This document shows positions 10,462-23,404 of a stretch of DNA of 64,000 bases, piece after piece (position 1 is the stretch's first letter; the number at the start of each line of letters is the position of its first letter). The stretch covers positions 207,513,501 through 207,577,500 of the forward strand of contig NC_091246.1 in assembly GCF_042477335.2 (NCBI RefSeq). The letters run 5' to 3'. The notes beneath the pieces were generated by a model. It was not told the DNA's origin. It did no database searches and saw only the letters and a list, made by a program, of their open reading frames with translations. Position numbers and translations under genes: made by a program. This DNA comes from Ovis canadensis. Lineage: Eukaryota; Chordata; Mammalia; Artiodactyla; Bovidae.

Positions 10462-11076
10462 ACTAGAAAGCAGTGGAAACAGTGTCAGATTTCATTTTCT
10501 TGAGCTCCAAAATCAATGCAGATGGTGACTGCAGTCATGCAATTAAAAGACACTTGCTCCTTAGAAGAAAAGATATGACAAACCTAGACAGTGTATTAAA
10601 AAGCAGAGACAACACTTTGCTGACAAAGGTTCATATAGTCAAAGCTATGGTTTTTCCAGTAGTCATGTATGGATGTGAGAGTTGGACATCAAGAAGGCTG
10701 AGCACTAAAGAACTGACGCTTTTGAACTGTGGTGTTGGAGAAGACTCTTGAGAGTCCCTTGGACTGCAAGATCAAACCAGTCAATCCTAAAGGAAATCAA
10801 CCCTGAATATTCATTGGAAGGACTGATGCTGAAGCTAAAGCTCCTGATGAGAAGAGCTGACTCACTGGAAAAGACCCTAATGTTGGGAAAGATTAAGGGC
10901 AAGAGGAGAAGGGGGCAACAGAGGATGAGATGGTTAGATGGCCTCACTGACTCACTGGACATGAGTTTGAGCAAGATCCAAGAGATAGTGAAGGACAGAG
11001 AAACCTGGCGTGCTGCAGTTCATGGGGCTGCAAAGAGTCAGACAAGACTAAGTGACTGAACAACAACTAGAAAGCA
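10462..11076 (+). mobile_element. BovB LINE 3' fragment with 11-bp target duplication
   Basis: BovB sequence at 10473-11065 covers only the C-terminal part of the ORF ([16 protein letters not shown]) and the 3' end. ACTAGAAAGCA at 10462-10472 is repeated exactly at 11066-11076, marking target-primed insertion into the L2. Internal deletions and stops make it a dead 5'-truncated copy. Confidence 0.9.
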
Positions 11077-11178
11077 AGTTCCGTGAGGGCAAGGGCCTTG
11101 TCTCATTCACAGCTCTATCTTCCAGAACACTGCCTGACACATATAAGATGTTCTATAAATAGTTATTGAATAAATACT
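11077..11178 (+). mobile_element. L2 LINE 3' end, right part
   Basis: GTTCCGTGAGGGCAAGGGCC, CACTGCCTGACACATATAAG and TTATTGAATAAATA are the characteristic terminal L2 sequence, continuous with 10121-10461 once the insertions are removed. Confidence 0.75.
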
Positions 11179-14100
11179 CTTCTGAGAAGAATAAGCTGCC
11201 TACTGCCAGGTAATGACCTGAAAGCAACAATAGACAGGCACTTCTTCCAACCCCTTTTTGGGGTCTCCTTCAAGGAGGGGATCTCTGTGCTCACTTTCAG
11301 GCTGAAAATGCAGAATTTGGGGAATGCTGGTCGCTCTGATCTATTTATCACATTGTCACTCACCCTTCTTTTACTTATTTAAATGCCATCTCTCTTAATT
11401 GCAAACTTTTAGGAAAAAGCACTAGGTCTATATTATTTTCTACCACCAGTAACTTTTAGGTGCTTAGTAAATACTTAGAGGTGAGGATTTTTTGCTCTGT
11501 GGAAAACACAAAGCCCCCTGAATTTTAGTTTATTAAAAATAATTTTTATACTCTGGAAATAGTACACAGCATGTTTGATGATATCTCCTATGTCTTTGAG
11601 ATTTATGTTATAAAAAAAGACACAATAGAACAAGTGGAAATGACTGCAGTTTTAATATTTTACACCAGATTTAAAATAGTTATTTATTTTTTTGCTACTG
11701 TCATTTAAGGTTTTGTGTAAGCTCATCATGGTGACAATAAAAACAATGAATATACCAAGTAATTCAGAAAAAGCATAACTTAACTGAATTATTTAGAATG
11801 GTTGCTCCAAATTGCTACTTTCCTGTGTATCACATTAAATAATGAACTAAGAAAATATTGATAAACAAAATATACTCATTCAGTGGACTTATTCTCAACT
11901 GAAGTATCTTTCTCTAGCAAATAGTATCACCATCAGAGTCAAAACATGTGAACTTTATTTATAAAACTCACAAACTCTATACTTCTTAAAGCCGACTTCA
12001 CTGGATTGCAATTAAGAGACTATTGACCTTCTGGATGTTGAGTGCACTTGGTTTTAACTTTAAACAATCAACTCCAGGTCAGTCATTTCTTCAAGTTGAT
12101 GTCTAGATTTAATGGGTAATTGAAGATTTCAGATCACATACTCATAAGCTGATTAATTGTGACTGACACAGTCTCTGCTGCTAAAGTCTGGATCAATGGC
12201 AAATTTACTCATATTACAAAATTTTTTCATGCAGTGATTTTTTTTAAAGTGCTATTCTTTAAAAAAAACAAAAGAAAACCAATCTGCTTACCCTCAAATG
12301 TCCCTTCTGGCTCAGAAAAATAGTAGTAAATATTTAATAGCCTTTTAAATGTCTAATTCTTTACAAAGTAAGCTGTATTAAATGGCAAACTCAATGCTTT
12401 TAGCCGCATGAATCAACTCTACACTGGTGAGATCTAAATGTGACCAGTAATACTCTTTCCTTTTCAGCTTCTCAAGAAACTTAAACTAAATGTCCCAGAA
12501 AAAAAGTAAAACATAAACAAATCCTACATTTTATTTTATTAGAATCACAACCACAATTATTGCAATAGAGCATTATTGATAGGTAGTATGTTTGCTCCTA
12601 AGCTATAGCAATCATTTCTAATGAGAAATATGATATTGAATAGTGATAAAAGATATACTTTCAATTTCCTTTTCAATCTATGCTCATTAGCAATAGTGGA
12701 GGCTAAATCAAGTAGAAATGAATTTCAATATGCAGGATGAATGAATCAATTTATATTGCAGTTGAAATTCCACAAGATAAACATATATTTACTCTAAGTA
12801 AGTAAAAAGCTATGTCTTCCACTGTCTGGATAGGAATACCTGAAATTTCATGCTTTGGAGTGCTTTAATTTTTTTTATTTACAAAAAAGTCACACACCCA
12901 AAATGCTATTTTAAAATCAAAGAAATCTGTTCTGAATCTCATTTTACTATTTAATAGAGCAGCTGAAAAATGACTTAAAGATGTGGCCATATGGTGTGAA
13001 AATCCAGAATCAAGGAAAGAATGAGATACTGTAAACATGTAGAAAGCAATAAGAAGAGGCAACTCTGAGCTCAGTTAATGAAAAGCTGATGATGGAGACT
13101 GTCTTTTATTGATGACATTTGAGGACAGTGACTCACTGGTGTTTTCCAAAACATGAATTCTGCATTTCAAGTGTTGGAGAGATTCGGCTAAGTCTCTTTG
13201 CCTCAGCCTGCAATTGTTTGCACAGAAAGACTCCATAGAATAAATTACTGAATCTTACAGCACAGCTCAATTAACTGAATGAAACAGAGAGAGAAAATCT
13301 CCAATCTGGTACCCGCAGAACAGAAACTGGCATCATTTTTGCTTAAAGAGTGTTCAAGTGGATCTCCAGGACATTTAACAGACAGTCTGAATCTAAGTAA
13401 TGCCAACAGGAAGATGTGGGAGGCACTCACACGAACACTTTGCCCTCTGCTGACCTTTCTATGGGGAGTTAAGAGTCAGGTGTTTGCATTGGAGTCACTT
13501 TCCTGTGTGCCTTCATGAAGCATTTCAGTGCCTCCGCCCTGTTTCTGCAGCCTCATATATACACTCAGCCAGACTTTCTGTTCCCCGCAAGTTCCACATG
13601 GTTCCTTCCCTTAAATGTACTTCCTCGGTGTGACTTAACTTCATGGTTTAACTTAACTTAAACCATCTATGCTTAAGAGCTGACTAGTTCTGACATTCTC
13701 AGTGCTCTGAATTCAGTTATTCGGACATTAATCCATTTGACAAAGATTTTCTCATGCCAGGCACTGGTATTGCCAAGATGAATGAAATAGTCTCAAAGAG
13801 GTCACAGTCTAGCGAGGAAAACATCCTTGCAAACAAAATTAATAACAGAGGAGTTAAATATGCCAGCCAAGGTATGCACAGTTTTCAGAGGGGACTTCCG
13901 AATTGGGGAAACACTACAGGTTCTGCTGGGTTATGGTTTACCCAAATCCACAGAGCAATTTTCGATTTAATTTCTTAGGAAACACGTGGATGCTTTGAAG
14001 CCATCTGAGACATTTCCCTTGCTTCCTTGAGAGTGAAGTCCTCCCTACCCAGCTCTTCCCCTTAATTCCAGCATGTGGGTGGGTGGCAGAGGGAGATCCG

Positions 14101-15406
14101 AAGGGGATTGCTCTGAGGCTGACTTGCAGACAAAGAACTTAAGACTCTGCCCCTTGGCTCTCCCAAACCACTTGGTGACAAGACAACAATAAAGGAGGAA
14201 TAATGCTAACAATCACAGGGTTTTGCTTACACATTAACAACCGACTATTGCCCTCAACCATACATGATCCCACAGTCAAATAAGTCAGTAGCTGTGGAAG
14301 CTGCGAAAACCACAACTTAAAGGCTGAAACACCCACATTGTACCAATGGTGTTTCCTTAAAAACAGACGACATCCTAGTCAGTAGCAAGTGCTGAAAACA
14401 CAAAGAATGACTGAAAGAGAGGAGGGGTGGCCGTGTGAGCAAGCAAAGAGATGTTTGCGAGAGTTGAGAAGAAATCCTGACACACCAACCTGACCCCCTC
14501 CCCACAAAATCACTGGGTCTCCTTTCAGCCCAAGGCCCCCCTCCTGCCTGGGGAATCTGGCCTCATTCCAACGGCAGTGCCCTCATGTGCTGCATTGAAA
14601 ATAAAACAAAGGATGCCATTCATCATATTTTTCAACAACTGGTTTCTTTTCTTAGTTTGGAAGAAAAACTTGGCAATCATAAGGCTCGGTTTTTTATTTT
14701 TATATATTTTTTTCTTACTGTCAAAATAAACTGAAAAAGAAAAAAAAAATGCCCAATGTTAAGAAAAGAAAAATACACAAAACCCTTCAGAGCTTAGTCG
14801 GCCACACACTGCCATTCGGCTGACACCAAAGCGTGGAATGCAACACTCTTAAGTTCTCCCAACCCAAAGGGCTGGCTGCCTTCTGCTTCTGTAAGATGTG
14901 GCTACTTAGGGAAATTCACATAGGCTCCCAGTGTTAACTGTGCTGCATATTTACTTTAATCAAAGTGACATTTCCCAGATGGTGTTATCCAGAAAACCTC
15001 GTTTGAAATGAGGAGTATAAGAGAACTCAGTTGTACATTCCAGGGAAAATTGGATACAGGTGTCCCCCCATTTTAAGAAGCCTCAGTTTACAAAACCATA
15101 GACGATGAAACAGATACATGTATGGCATGTGGCCAGCACCCTTACCCCTTAGAACTGGGTACCTGGTACCTAGAGTGGGAACCAGGTAGCCATATGAAGG
15201 TGAAAATGAAGAAATGATAACATCACTCCTTTACCAAATGCACCACCCTAACATACCCTGGTGTTAACTCGGAGCCTAAAATTGTGTGGTTCCCAGACCC
15301 CACCACCACCTCCACTTGGGGTGGGGAAGAGGACAGGTGAGAAAGAAAATGTCTGAAGCAAGAAGCCACTCAAAGGTATCTTGGAAAATTAGTAGACCTA
15401 AAGGAT
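11179..15406. other. AT-rich intergenic stretch without recognisable genes
   Basis: Only short chance frames. An L2/MIR-like trace (TAGGTGCTTAGTAAATACTTAG) occurs near 11458-11480. Poly-A/T patches occur near 12240-12280 and 14690-14750. I see no exon or RNA gene. Confidence 0.5.
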
Positions 15407-15525
15407 CTCAATGGACATGAGTTTGAGCAAGTTCCGGGAGTTGATGATGGAGAGGGAAGCCTGGTGCGCTGCAGTCCATGGGGTCACAAAGAGTAGGGCA
15501 CGACTGAGTGACTGAACTGAATTGA
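15407..15525 (+). mobile_element. BovB 3'-end fragment
   Basis: ATCTCAATGGACATGAGTTT through CATGGGGTCACAAAGAG and GACTGAGTGACTGAACTGAA is the last ~120 bp of BovB. A short, heavily 5'-truncated insertion. Confidence 0.85.
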
Positions 15526-15759
15526 AAGGATTATACTGATTATACATGCCAAGATCCTATGCTGCAAATGAAATAGAAGGTTTCCTCCATGGAAGGCGAA
15601 GCATAATGACGACGTTTACTTTAGTATTTAAACTATTGTGATGTGGGCTCTGAAAGAAACAGCAGGCATTATGGAGCCTATATCCTAACCCGATGGTCTC
15701 AGAAGATGTTTCCAAGGAAATGACTCATTGCTCCAGAAACTAGAGAGCAATGGGTAAAA

Positions 15760-15863
15760 ATCACAAACTTGAGAAAGGACAAACCTAAATGGGAATCTGA
15801 TCTTGCAACTTATCAACTGTATGACCTCAAGGAAGTCACTTAACCTCTTTGAGCCTCAGTTTT
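15760..15863 (+). mobile_element. MIR SINE fragment
   Basis: ATGGGAATCTGATCTTGCAACTTATCAACTG is followed by TGACCTCAAGGAAGTCACTT and AACCTCTTTGAGCCTCAG, the MIR core and 3' half. Confidence 0.75.
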
Positions 15864-16816
15864 TTGTTTTTACTCAGGCATTTCTGGGGCTGCACATCAC
15901 AGGACGTATTCATTTGTGACAAGCCTCTGGCCCTGTTTTGTGTGTCACAACTGTGGGTGAGCCATCACAGTTGGGGAGGAGGCGGGGGGCGATAATTCCT
16001 GGAAGCCATTTCCCTACTGGGAGAGTTGGCAGTAACTTAACTATGAATGGAAGTGACTATGAACCACATATATGTATCACACTAAATCCTAATTATCCCC
16101 AACCCAACCTCCCTTTAACCTGGTCCAAGTGCCCATGGCCACTCCCAGAACCAGCTACATAATCTGTGGGGCCCAGTGCAATGAAAACTTATTCAGAATT
16201 TCAGTGACAACAGAACCCTGAAACACGCAGAGCGCCCTGGGCTGCTGCGCAGGCTGTAAGCCCATGAGGCTGACCTGGCCGCTCCAGTACCACCTGTCAA
16301 GAGGAGATGTTTCATGAAGTATTATTAGGAAGAGACAGCAGTTTCAATAAACTGTGACTAAAGATCTTATGTTTGCAAGTTTTACAAAATCATACAAGCC
16401 CAGGAGTTTATGACCACGGCCTGTCCCAGGCCGCACAAGGGCTTCACACAAGCGCGGGCACTTGCAGTTTAAGTTTCCTTTGCACAGTGGTATATTTGCC
16501 CTGCTAAAACACAGTAGGTGCTCAATAAATACGTGGGAACAAAGCCTTAACCTCAGAGACTTTACAGTCTAGCCAGCAAGCCAAATAAGAGATCAATAAA
16601 GCCCTGCTACAACCCAGCATATCAAGTCCAAAAAACAGAATTGTATGAAGTGTGGGGACATGAATTCAAAGTAGAAAAAACAAAAGACTCTACAGTCGGC
16701 CAGGAGCTCTGGGGTGCTGGCTGCACAACTCAGATTCACCCTGGTCCTAGCTGCAGTTTTGGCACCATTTGGTGGCAATTTTCCTCCCTGATTTAAATAT
16801 TGATGGGGACCACCCT
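15864..16816. other. Gene-free interval with weak repeat traces
   Basis: CACAGTAGGTGCTCAATAAA at about 16510 is an L2/MIR-type end. A stretch around 16170-16290 is moderately GC-rich and unassigned. No gene recognised. Confidence 0.4.
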
Positions 16817-17033
16817 GGGCTTCCTTGATAGCTCAGCTGATAAAGAATCTGCCTGCAACGCAGGAGAGCCATGTTCAATCCCTGGGTCGGGAAGATCCCC
16901 TGAAAGAGGGCATGGCAACACACTCCAGTATTCTTGCCTGGAGAATCCCCATGGACAGAGGAGCCTGGCAGGGTGCAGTCCATGGGGTCACAAAGAGTTG
17001 GACACGACCATGACTAAGCACAGCACAGCACAG
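16817..17033 (+). mobile_element. Bov-tA SINE
   Basis: A tRNA-Glu-like head (GGGCTTCCTTGATAGCTCAG, B-box-like GTTCAATCCC) is followed by the BovA core (GGGAAGATCCCCTGAAAGAG, CTCCAGTATTCTTGCCTGGA, CATGGGGTCACAAAGAGTTG). It ends in an (AGCAC)n-like tail. Confidence 0.88.
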
Positions 17034-17864
17034 ATCCACTCCGGGCCCTATGGCCTATGTGTCCTCTGTGCCCTGGGTCCTATGGCCATCTTGGCTCTTT
17101 CAGGACAGTGGGAATGATTCCAGGAATCTCCCCATTAACTGTAGCAAGTTTTGTGGCTCAAGCCATGGAAATTTATCTGGGAAAAACCTGGGAATATGGA
17201 GACTCATCCTCGACCTCCTCAGTTGGTGAGGCAGGGTTGTACTTAGCAGCAGCACTGGATCAATCCTACAGAGGAGGCGAAGCCGGTCTAGGGGAGGAAA
17301 CAATGAAACTAGATGCTGATGGATCTTCCAGGAAGAGGAAGGAATAAATGGGCAAGAACTCCATATGCCCTAATTGTGTAAAACACAGATCTGGAAGAAA
17401 TTTTAAATGAGAAAAGAGTACAGAGGCACTGGAGAGCAGTCTAAGGTCTAAAAGTTTCAGGATTTTGAGGTGGGCCATCCTATGAAACTGCCAAAGAAGG
17501 GGAAGTTCAACCAACTGGATATAGAGTTTCTGAAACTAGAGACAAAAGCTGGCCAGGTCTAGGACGGAGAGGCCTGAAGTCCTGACGATGTGGGTCCCCT
17601 GCACTGTTTAGGGTTAGAGTGGGGGTATAAACCTATAGAATAGGGATTATGGTGGGAGGAGGCTCCTGATTGACTGGGTGGGCTAAAAAGAACTTTGGGG
17701 ATTTTATTTCTTTACAGTTCTCTCCTCCAAAGGGTTGTTGGGAAAAACCACACAATGGTCCTTGATACTTAGTTGGAATTCAGTGAAAGATAGCCACAAT
17801 TAACCATGTGAAAAGAGTTCACTGAAGACTTCTTTTCTGCATCTTGCTCTTTCATCTTGCTTTT
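17034..17864. other. Unassigned intergenic sequence
   Basis: Mixed composition. The open frames are short and overlap on both strands without recognisable protein similarity. Confidence 0.4.
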
Positions 17865-18125
17865 GAAAGTGAAAGTGAAGTCACGTCAGTCGTGTCTGAC
17901 TCTGTGCCACCCCATAGACGGCAGCCCACCACGCTCCCCTGTCCCTGGGATTCTCCAGGCAAGAACACTGGAGTGGGTTGCCATTTCCTTCTCCAATGCA
18001 TGAAAGTGAAGTCGCTCAGTCGTATCTGACTCTTAGCGACCCCATGGACTGCAGCCTACCAGGCTCCTCCGTCCATGGAATTCTCCAGGCAAGAGTACTG
18101 GAGTGGGGTACCATTGCCTTCTCCG
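17865..18125 (-). mobile_element. Bov-A2 dimeric SINE
   Basis: Two BovA units in tandem with the AAAGTGAAGTCGCTCAGTCG linker near 18003. Each has the GTCTGACTC core and a CAGGCAAGA-ACTGGAGTGGG segment. Both lack a tRNA head. Confidence 0.88.
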
Positions 18126-18632
18126 CATCTTGTTTTTATCCATATGAAATAGTGGAGTCTCTACGCAGGAAGCTGAACTATTAAACATAATTTTAGGGTA
18201 GACAGAGAGTAACAATTATCAATCAATAAAAATTCTTTATACTTACTAGGAACAATATAGTTTTATAACAGTAGGTCATTTCTAGACTACATCATAGTGA
18301 TTACTTTCTCCAGAGCAGTTGGTTTCATGAAGACAGAGGTACCTAAGAAGTTAGGAAACAGTGACTAGTTGCATATGGGGTTTCCTAAGAAAAAGTCAGT
18401 AGCATGGTGCACAGAAGGTTTGAGAAAGATGTTTGGCTAGGCACCTACCACCAGCTAAAAACCATCATCTACCTGGCAGGTGAAGGAAAGGAAAGACATG
18501 CCCTATTAAAAGATTGAAAAGACTTTAATTCTTTAAATTATATTAGTCTACATTTTTAATGGTGCAATAAGCTACTATAAGAAAGACATTCACTGGAAAA
18601 CTCCATCCAGTGAATTACCATATTTCCCATCC

Positions 18633-20237
18633 TTCAGTTCAGTTCAGTTCAGTCGCTCATTCTTGTCCGACTCTTCGCAACCCCACAGACTGCAGTACGC
18701 CAGGCCTCCCTGTCCATCACCAACTCCCAGAGTTCACTCAGACTCACGTCCATCGAGTCAGTGATGCCATCCAGCCATCTCATCCTCGGTCGTCCCCTTC
18801 TCCTCCTGCCCCCAATCCCTCCCAGCATCAGAGTCTTTTCCAATGAGTCAAGTCTTCGCATGAGGTGGCCAAAGTCCTGGAGTTTCAGCTTCAGCATCAT
18901 TCCTTCCAAAGAAATCCCAGGGCTGATCTCCTTCAGAATGGACTGGTTGGATCTCCTTGCAGTCCAAGGGACTCTCAAGATCTTCTCCAACACCACAGTT
19001 CAAAAGCATCAATTCTTCAGTGCTCAGTCTTCTTCACAGTCCAACTCTCACATCCATACATGACCACAGGAAAAACCATAGCCTTGACTAGACAGACCTT
19101 AGTCGGCAAAGTAATGTCTCTGCTTTTGAATATGCTATCTAGGTTGGTCATAACTTTTCTTCCAAGGAGTAAGTGTCTTTTAATTTTTGGCTGCAATCAC
19201 CATCTGCAGTGATTTTGGAGCCCCCCAAAATAAAGTCTGACACTGTTTCTACTGTTTCCCCATCTATTTCCTATGAAGTGATGGGACCAGATGCCATGAT
19301 CTTAGTTTTCTGAATGTTGAGCTTTAAGCCAACTTTTTCACTCTCCTCTTTCACTTTCATCAAGAGGCTCTTTAGTTCCTCTTCACTTTCTGCCATAAGG
19401 GTGGTGTCATCTGCATATCTGAGGTGACTGATATTTCTCCTGGCAATCTTGATTCCAGCTTGTGCTTCTTCCAGCCCAGCGTTTCTCATGATGTACTCTG
19501 CATAGAAGTTAAATAAGCAGGGTGACAATATACAGCCTTGACATACTCCTTTTCCTATTTGGAACCAGTCTGTTGTTCCATGTCCAGTTCTAACTGTTGC
19601 TTCCTGACCTGCATACAGATTTCTCAAGAGGCAGGTCAGGTGGTCTAGTATTCCCATCTCTTGAAGAATTTTCCAGTTTCTTGTGATCCACACAGTCAAA
19701 GGCTTTGGCATAGTCAATGGGCAGAAATCAATGTTTTTCTGGAACTCTCTTGCTTTTTCCATGTTCCAGCATATGTTGGCAATTTGATCTCTGGTTCCTC
19801 TGCCTTTTCTAAAACCAGCTTGAACATCTGGAAGTTCACGGTTCACGTATTGCTGAAGCCTGGCTTGGAGAATTTTGAACATTACTTTACTAGCGTGTGA
19901 AATGAGTGCAATTGTGTGGTAGTTTGAGCATTCTTTGGCATTGCCTTTCTTTGGGATTGGAAGGAAAAGTGACCTTTTCCAGTCCTGTAGCCACTGCTGA
20001 GTTTTCCAAATGTGCTGGCATATTGAGTGCAGCACTTTCACAGCATTATCTTTCAGGATTTGAAATAGCTCAACTGGAATTCCACCACCTCCACTAGCTT
20101 TGTTCCTAGTGATGCTTTCTAAGGCCCACTTGACTTCACATTCCAGGATGTCAGGCTCTAGGTGAGTGATCACACCATCATGATTATCTTGGTCTTGAAG
20201 ATCTTTTTTGTACAGTTCCTCTGTGTATTCTTGCCAC
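18633..20237 (-). mobile_element. BovB LINE copy D, 5' truncated
   Basis: Begins with a (TTCAG)n tail at 18633 and ends at about 20237 inside the linker between endonuclease and reverse transcriptase. On the minus strand 19271-20380 gives a long reverse transcriptase frame with QAGFRKGRGTRDQIANICW, GKGVCQGCILSPCLF and YADDTTLM. A shift disrupts motif A (CPLTMPKPLTVWI instead of DYAKAFDCVD). A second frame at 18649-18996 covers the C-terminus. Confidence 0.92.
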
Positions 20238-22719
20238 GTATTCTTACCCCAATTCAATACTTGGCTTCCCATTAGCCAAAAGAAAAGCAAGACCGTCAGA
20301 GGAAACACAGAATGTGACAACAAGAAAATGATGAAATTCAGAGAATACAATGCAAATGAGAAGGCGAGTAATATCAACAAGGTGTTTTCATTAGGAACTA
20401 CAGATCCACACTGAATATCTTCTGCCTTCTTTCCTTCCGTTTGGTCTGTTGATAGATTGTTTCTGACAAGAGCCAGTCAGGAAGGTGGAAATCACACTAA
20501 GTATTTCAAAAGAAAGAACACTGAAATTTTGGGCCACAGTTGTTGGAGAACTGAAAGCTAAGAGAGAACCTGTACCAGAGACCTAAGTAACTGCAGGAAG
20601 CACCAGGCCCTGAGGCTGGAGGAACAGTGGGAGGAGGCGGTGTACTTGGAGCCTAGAGGCTTAGAGAGCCCTAGCAGCAGAGCTGGGGCTCAGCCCCTGG
20701 TGGTACTTCTGAGGGGCCTGATGAGACCAGTTCCTAAAGCACCAAGAGAAAAAGCTAGAGCCTGGAACCAAGAGCCATTGTATCAGGTCAAGAGCCACTG
20801 CTGTGGTGGGGCTGCCAGAAACCTCAAGGAAGCAGCAAGAGCAAGCCCCTATCCTTCTTTAGCCCTGCAGCCTCGCATCTGGCTCCCCCATATAGGCAGA
20901 GCCTCTGGGGAACCAGCTAGCAAGGAAGAAAGGCGGTGTGCAGGGTCCTGGCAGCATAAGCAGTGCAGGGAAGGGTTGGTGTGGGCTGAGAGACAACAGC
21001 CGAACCGTACACACACCATGCATTTAAAAAGAGAAACTCATCGCGTAGTTAGGTCTCTGATGCATATCTTAACTCACAATAAACTAATTTGCCCCAAAAT
21101 ACTGCAAATATGGCAAAAGGAGTGACAGAGCAATCCAACATCAGACTGAGTTCAACCGGAGCCACGCTCACCAGGACCTTCCCATGTACCTTAGAGGAGC
21201 ACTCTCAGAGACTGCTGTTAGTATCCTAAACGTTCTTACCTATGAAAAATGGGCTCCTGCGAAGCCATGTGCGGGCCTGCTTAAAACAATAAGCTTTTCT
21301 AACCCCCAAGTGCGACACACTCCGGGAGCATGGTCTGGATGCTTATCAAACAAGTTCCTGAGCCATTCTCTGAAGTTTCTGAGCAAGTACAAACAACAGA
21401 GTCAAATAAATGCCTTTTAAAAGCGAGGCAGTGGAGCACGTACCCTGTCAGTGGGATCCTCATATCCCCACAAAGTAAACAGTAACATGAGAATATTTAT
21501 ACTAAACAAAACTGTATATCAAGCCTGCTTTGGCTCAGCCAGAGGGAATGATAAATTCCTTGCAGATCTCTCATAGAGTGGTCCTTTGTGGTCCACGGAC
21601 GCCACTTCCAAGACAGTACAAACCAATTACAGAGCAAGGCTTTTCATTATGTTGAGGAATGAAAATATCACCCCCCCATTTTGCTTTATTTTACAGTTAT
21701 GTTTCACTTAGCCCACCCCTCCCCCTTATGTTAAAGACATTTTAACATCGTGGAGTCAAGCCCAAATTCAGGACAGAAACAAATGACATTGCCCCTCACC
21801 ACCACCAACAAAAGCCCTTATCACCCTCATAGACTAGCTTTTTGCTTTCCTTATCCCTCTTCTAACAAACTAAAAGTTGAAGTGGAAAGTGGGGTAGAGC
21901 AAAAACACTGAAGAGTTAATAAAACGTAAACTCTATTTGTCCACATCAATTCTCTCCCATTTACAACTGGCACAAGTCATGGGCAAAGTCCTCTGGCAGG
22001 AGACGGCAGTTAAATAAGCTATGAAGCCACATTCCATACAATGTCCACTTTAAGGTCCAATGGACAAGACACTGCAGAACATTAGCACAAAGTGTCGGTC
22101 TGCTTGTAAGAGAGCAACATGAGAAAAGGTCAATATGAATTAGGGTATTTGTTAGTTTGTGTATCTGTAGTTTGGTCAGATTTTCTCAACCCAGTTTGAT
22201 AATCCTGATCATTATAGATCCAATCCAGCTGCTTCTGTCAGCTTATACATAGAAAGAGCTGATGATACCACGTCTGTCCCTACGATAAACCTTCAGCAAC
22301 TTACAACTGTTTCAGATTTTCTGGAGAAACATGGCGGAGCAAGAAAGAAAGGGAAGACAGAAAGACAATAGAAAAAACAGAGAAATTAAAATACGAACGA
22401 GAGGTAAGGAGTAAAATTGTCCTGGTTTTGAAAATTATTTATAACAAAAATAGTAGGTTATTGTTTTAAATGGATAGCTGTATTATAGGCCAAATTTAAT
22501 CAACTCTATTTTAACCAATGAACTAAGCCTCATATGTAGTACTTGAGTTTATCATAATAGATGAAAAAGTGAAAAACAGGTCATATATGCTTGTATACTT
22601 TAATGGATATTAGAAATTTGACAAAATTTTATTTATGAAGTGTGGGGTTAGTGAAATTATCTTATTCAGATTTTTTTGTTTTAAACGTTTATGAAATTAA
22701 TATATAATTTTCAATAATT
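20238..22719. other. Intergenic interval, partly GC-richer, unassigned
   Basis: A GC-richer patch at about 20560-21010 carries a 161-codon open frame (20640-21125) without recognisable similarity. Its wording resembles old interspersed repeats, but I could not name a family. The remainder is AT-rich with no gene. Confidence 0.4.
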
Positions 22720-22890
22720 AATTGTAAAATACATATAACATTTACCATATTTAAGTGTGTAGTTCAGTGGCATTAAGTATTTATATTACTGTACAATCAT
22801 CACTAGTATCCATCTTCAGAATTTTGCTTTTTTTTTTTTTTTGCCTTCAAGAACTGAAACTCTATACACCCATTAAATGGATGGTTGGTT
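22720..22890 (+). mobile_element. Ancient LINE-1 3' region (L1M-type)
   Basis: AAATACATATAACATTTACC, AGTGTGTAGTTCAGTGGCAT and CAAGAACTGAAACTCTATAC are the well-known old L1 3'UTR block. The same block recurs at 37440-37560. Orientation not certain. Confidence 0.5.
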
Positions 22891-23040
22891 GTAAATAAGC
22901 CTTGCTCAAAACCAGCAGTCTGGACTACAGTGATATGAATCTGGAGAGGTTACGAAGGGAAATGGCAAATGAATCAACTGCTACTATATCCCCAAATGAC
23001 ACAGTGACATCCTGTGTTTTTACTCTCAATCTCCTGCTTA

Positions 23041-23250
23041 ATGAAAGTGTTAGTCGCTCGTCATGTATGACTCTGTGTGACCCTATGGTGTGTGGCCCAC
23101 CAGGTTCCTCTGTCCATGGAATTCTCCAGGCAGAGGTACTGCAGTAGGTAGCCATTCCCTTCTTTAGGGGATCTTCCCAACCCAGGGATCAGTCCTGGTC
23201 TCCTGTATTGTGGGTGGACTCTTTACCATCTGAGCCACCAGGGAAGTCCC
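23041..23250 (-). mobile_element. Bov-tA SINE
   Basis: BovA core in reverse (GTTAGTCGCTCGTCATGT, CCATGGAATTCTCCAGGCAG), then a reverse tRNA-Glu head (TTTACCATCTGAGCCACCAG, GGAAGTCCC). Confidence 0.88.
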
Positions 23251-23404
23251 ACCTGTTTAACGTTGATGACCAAAACAGAAGCAAAGCTTCAGGTGAGATC
23301 TAGAAAGAGTGCTGATATTTCATTTTTACATTACAGCTTACAAAGTGCTTCCATTTAATTCCCCAGAACACAATCTGGGTGGAAACTCTTTTCCCTATTT
23401 TACA

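Noticed and set aside
20640..21125. 161-codon plus-strand frame in a GC-richer patch
   Set aside because: No similarity recognised, no Kozak or splice context. The wording suggests an old interspersed repeat that I could not name.
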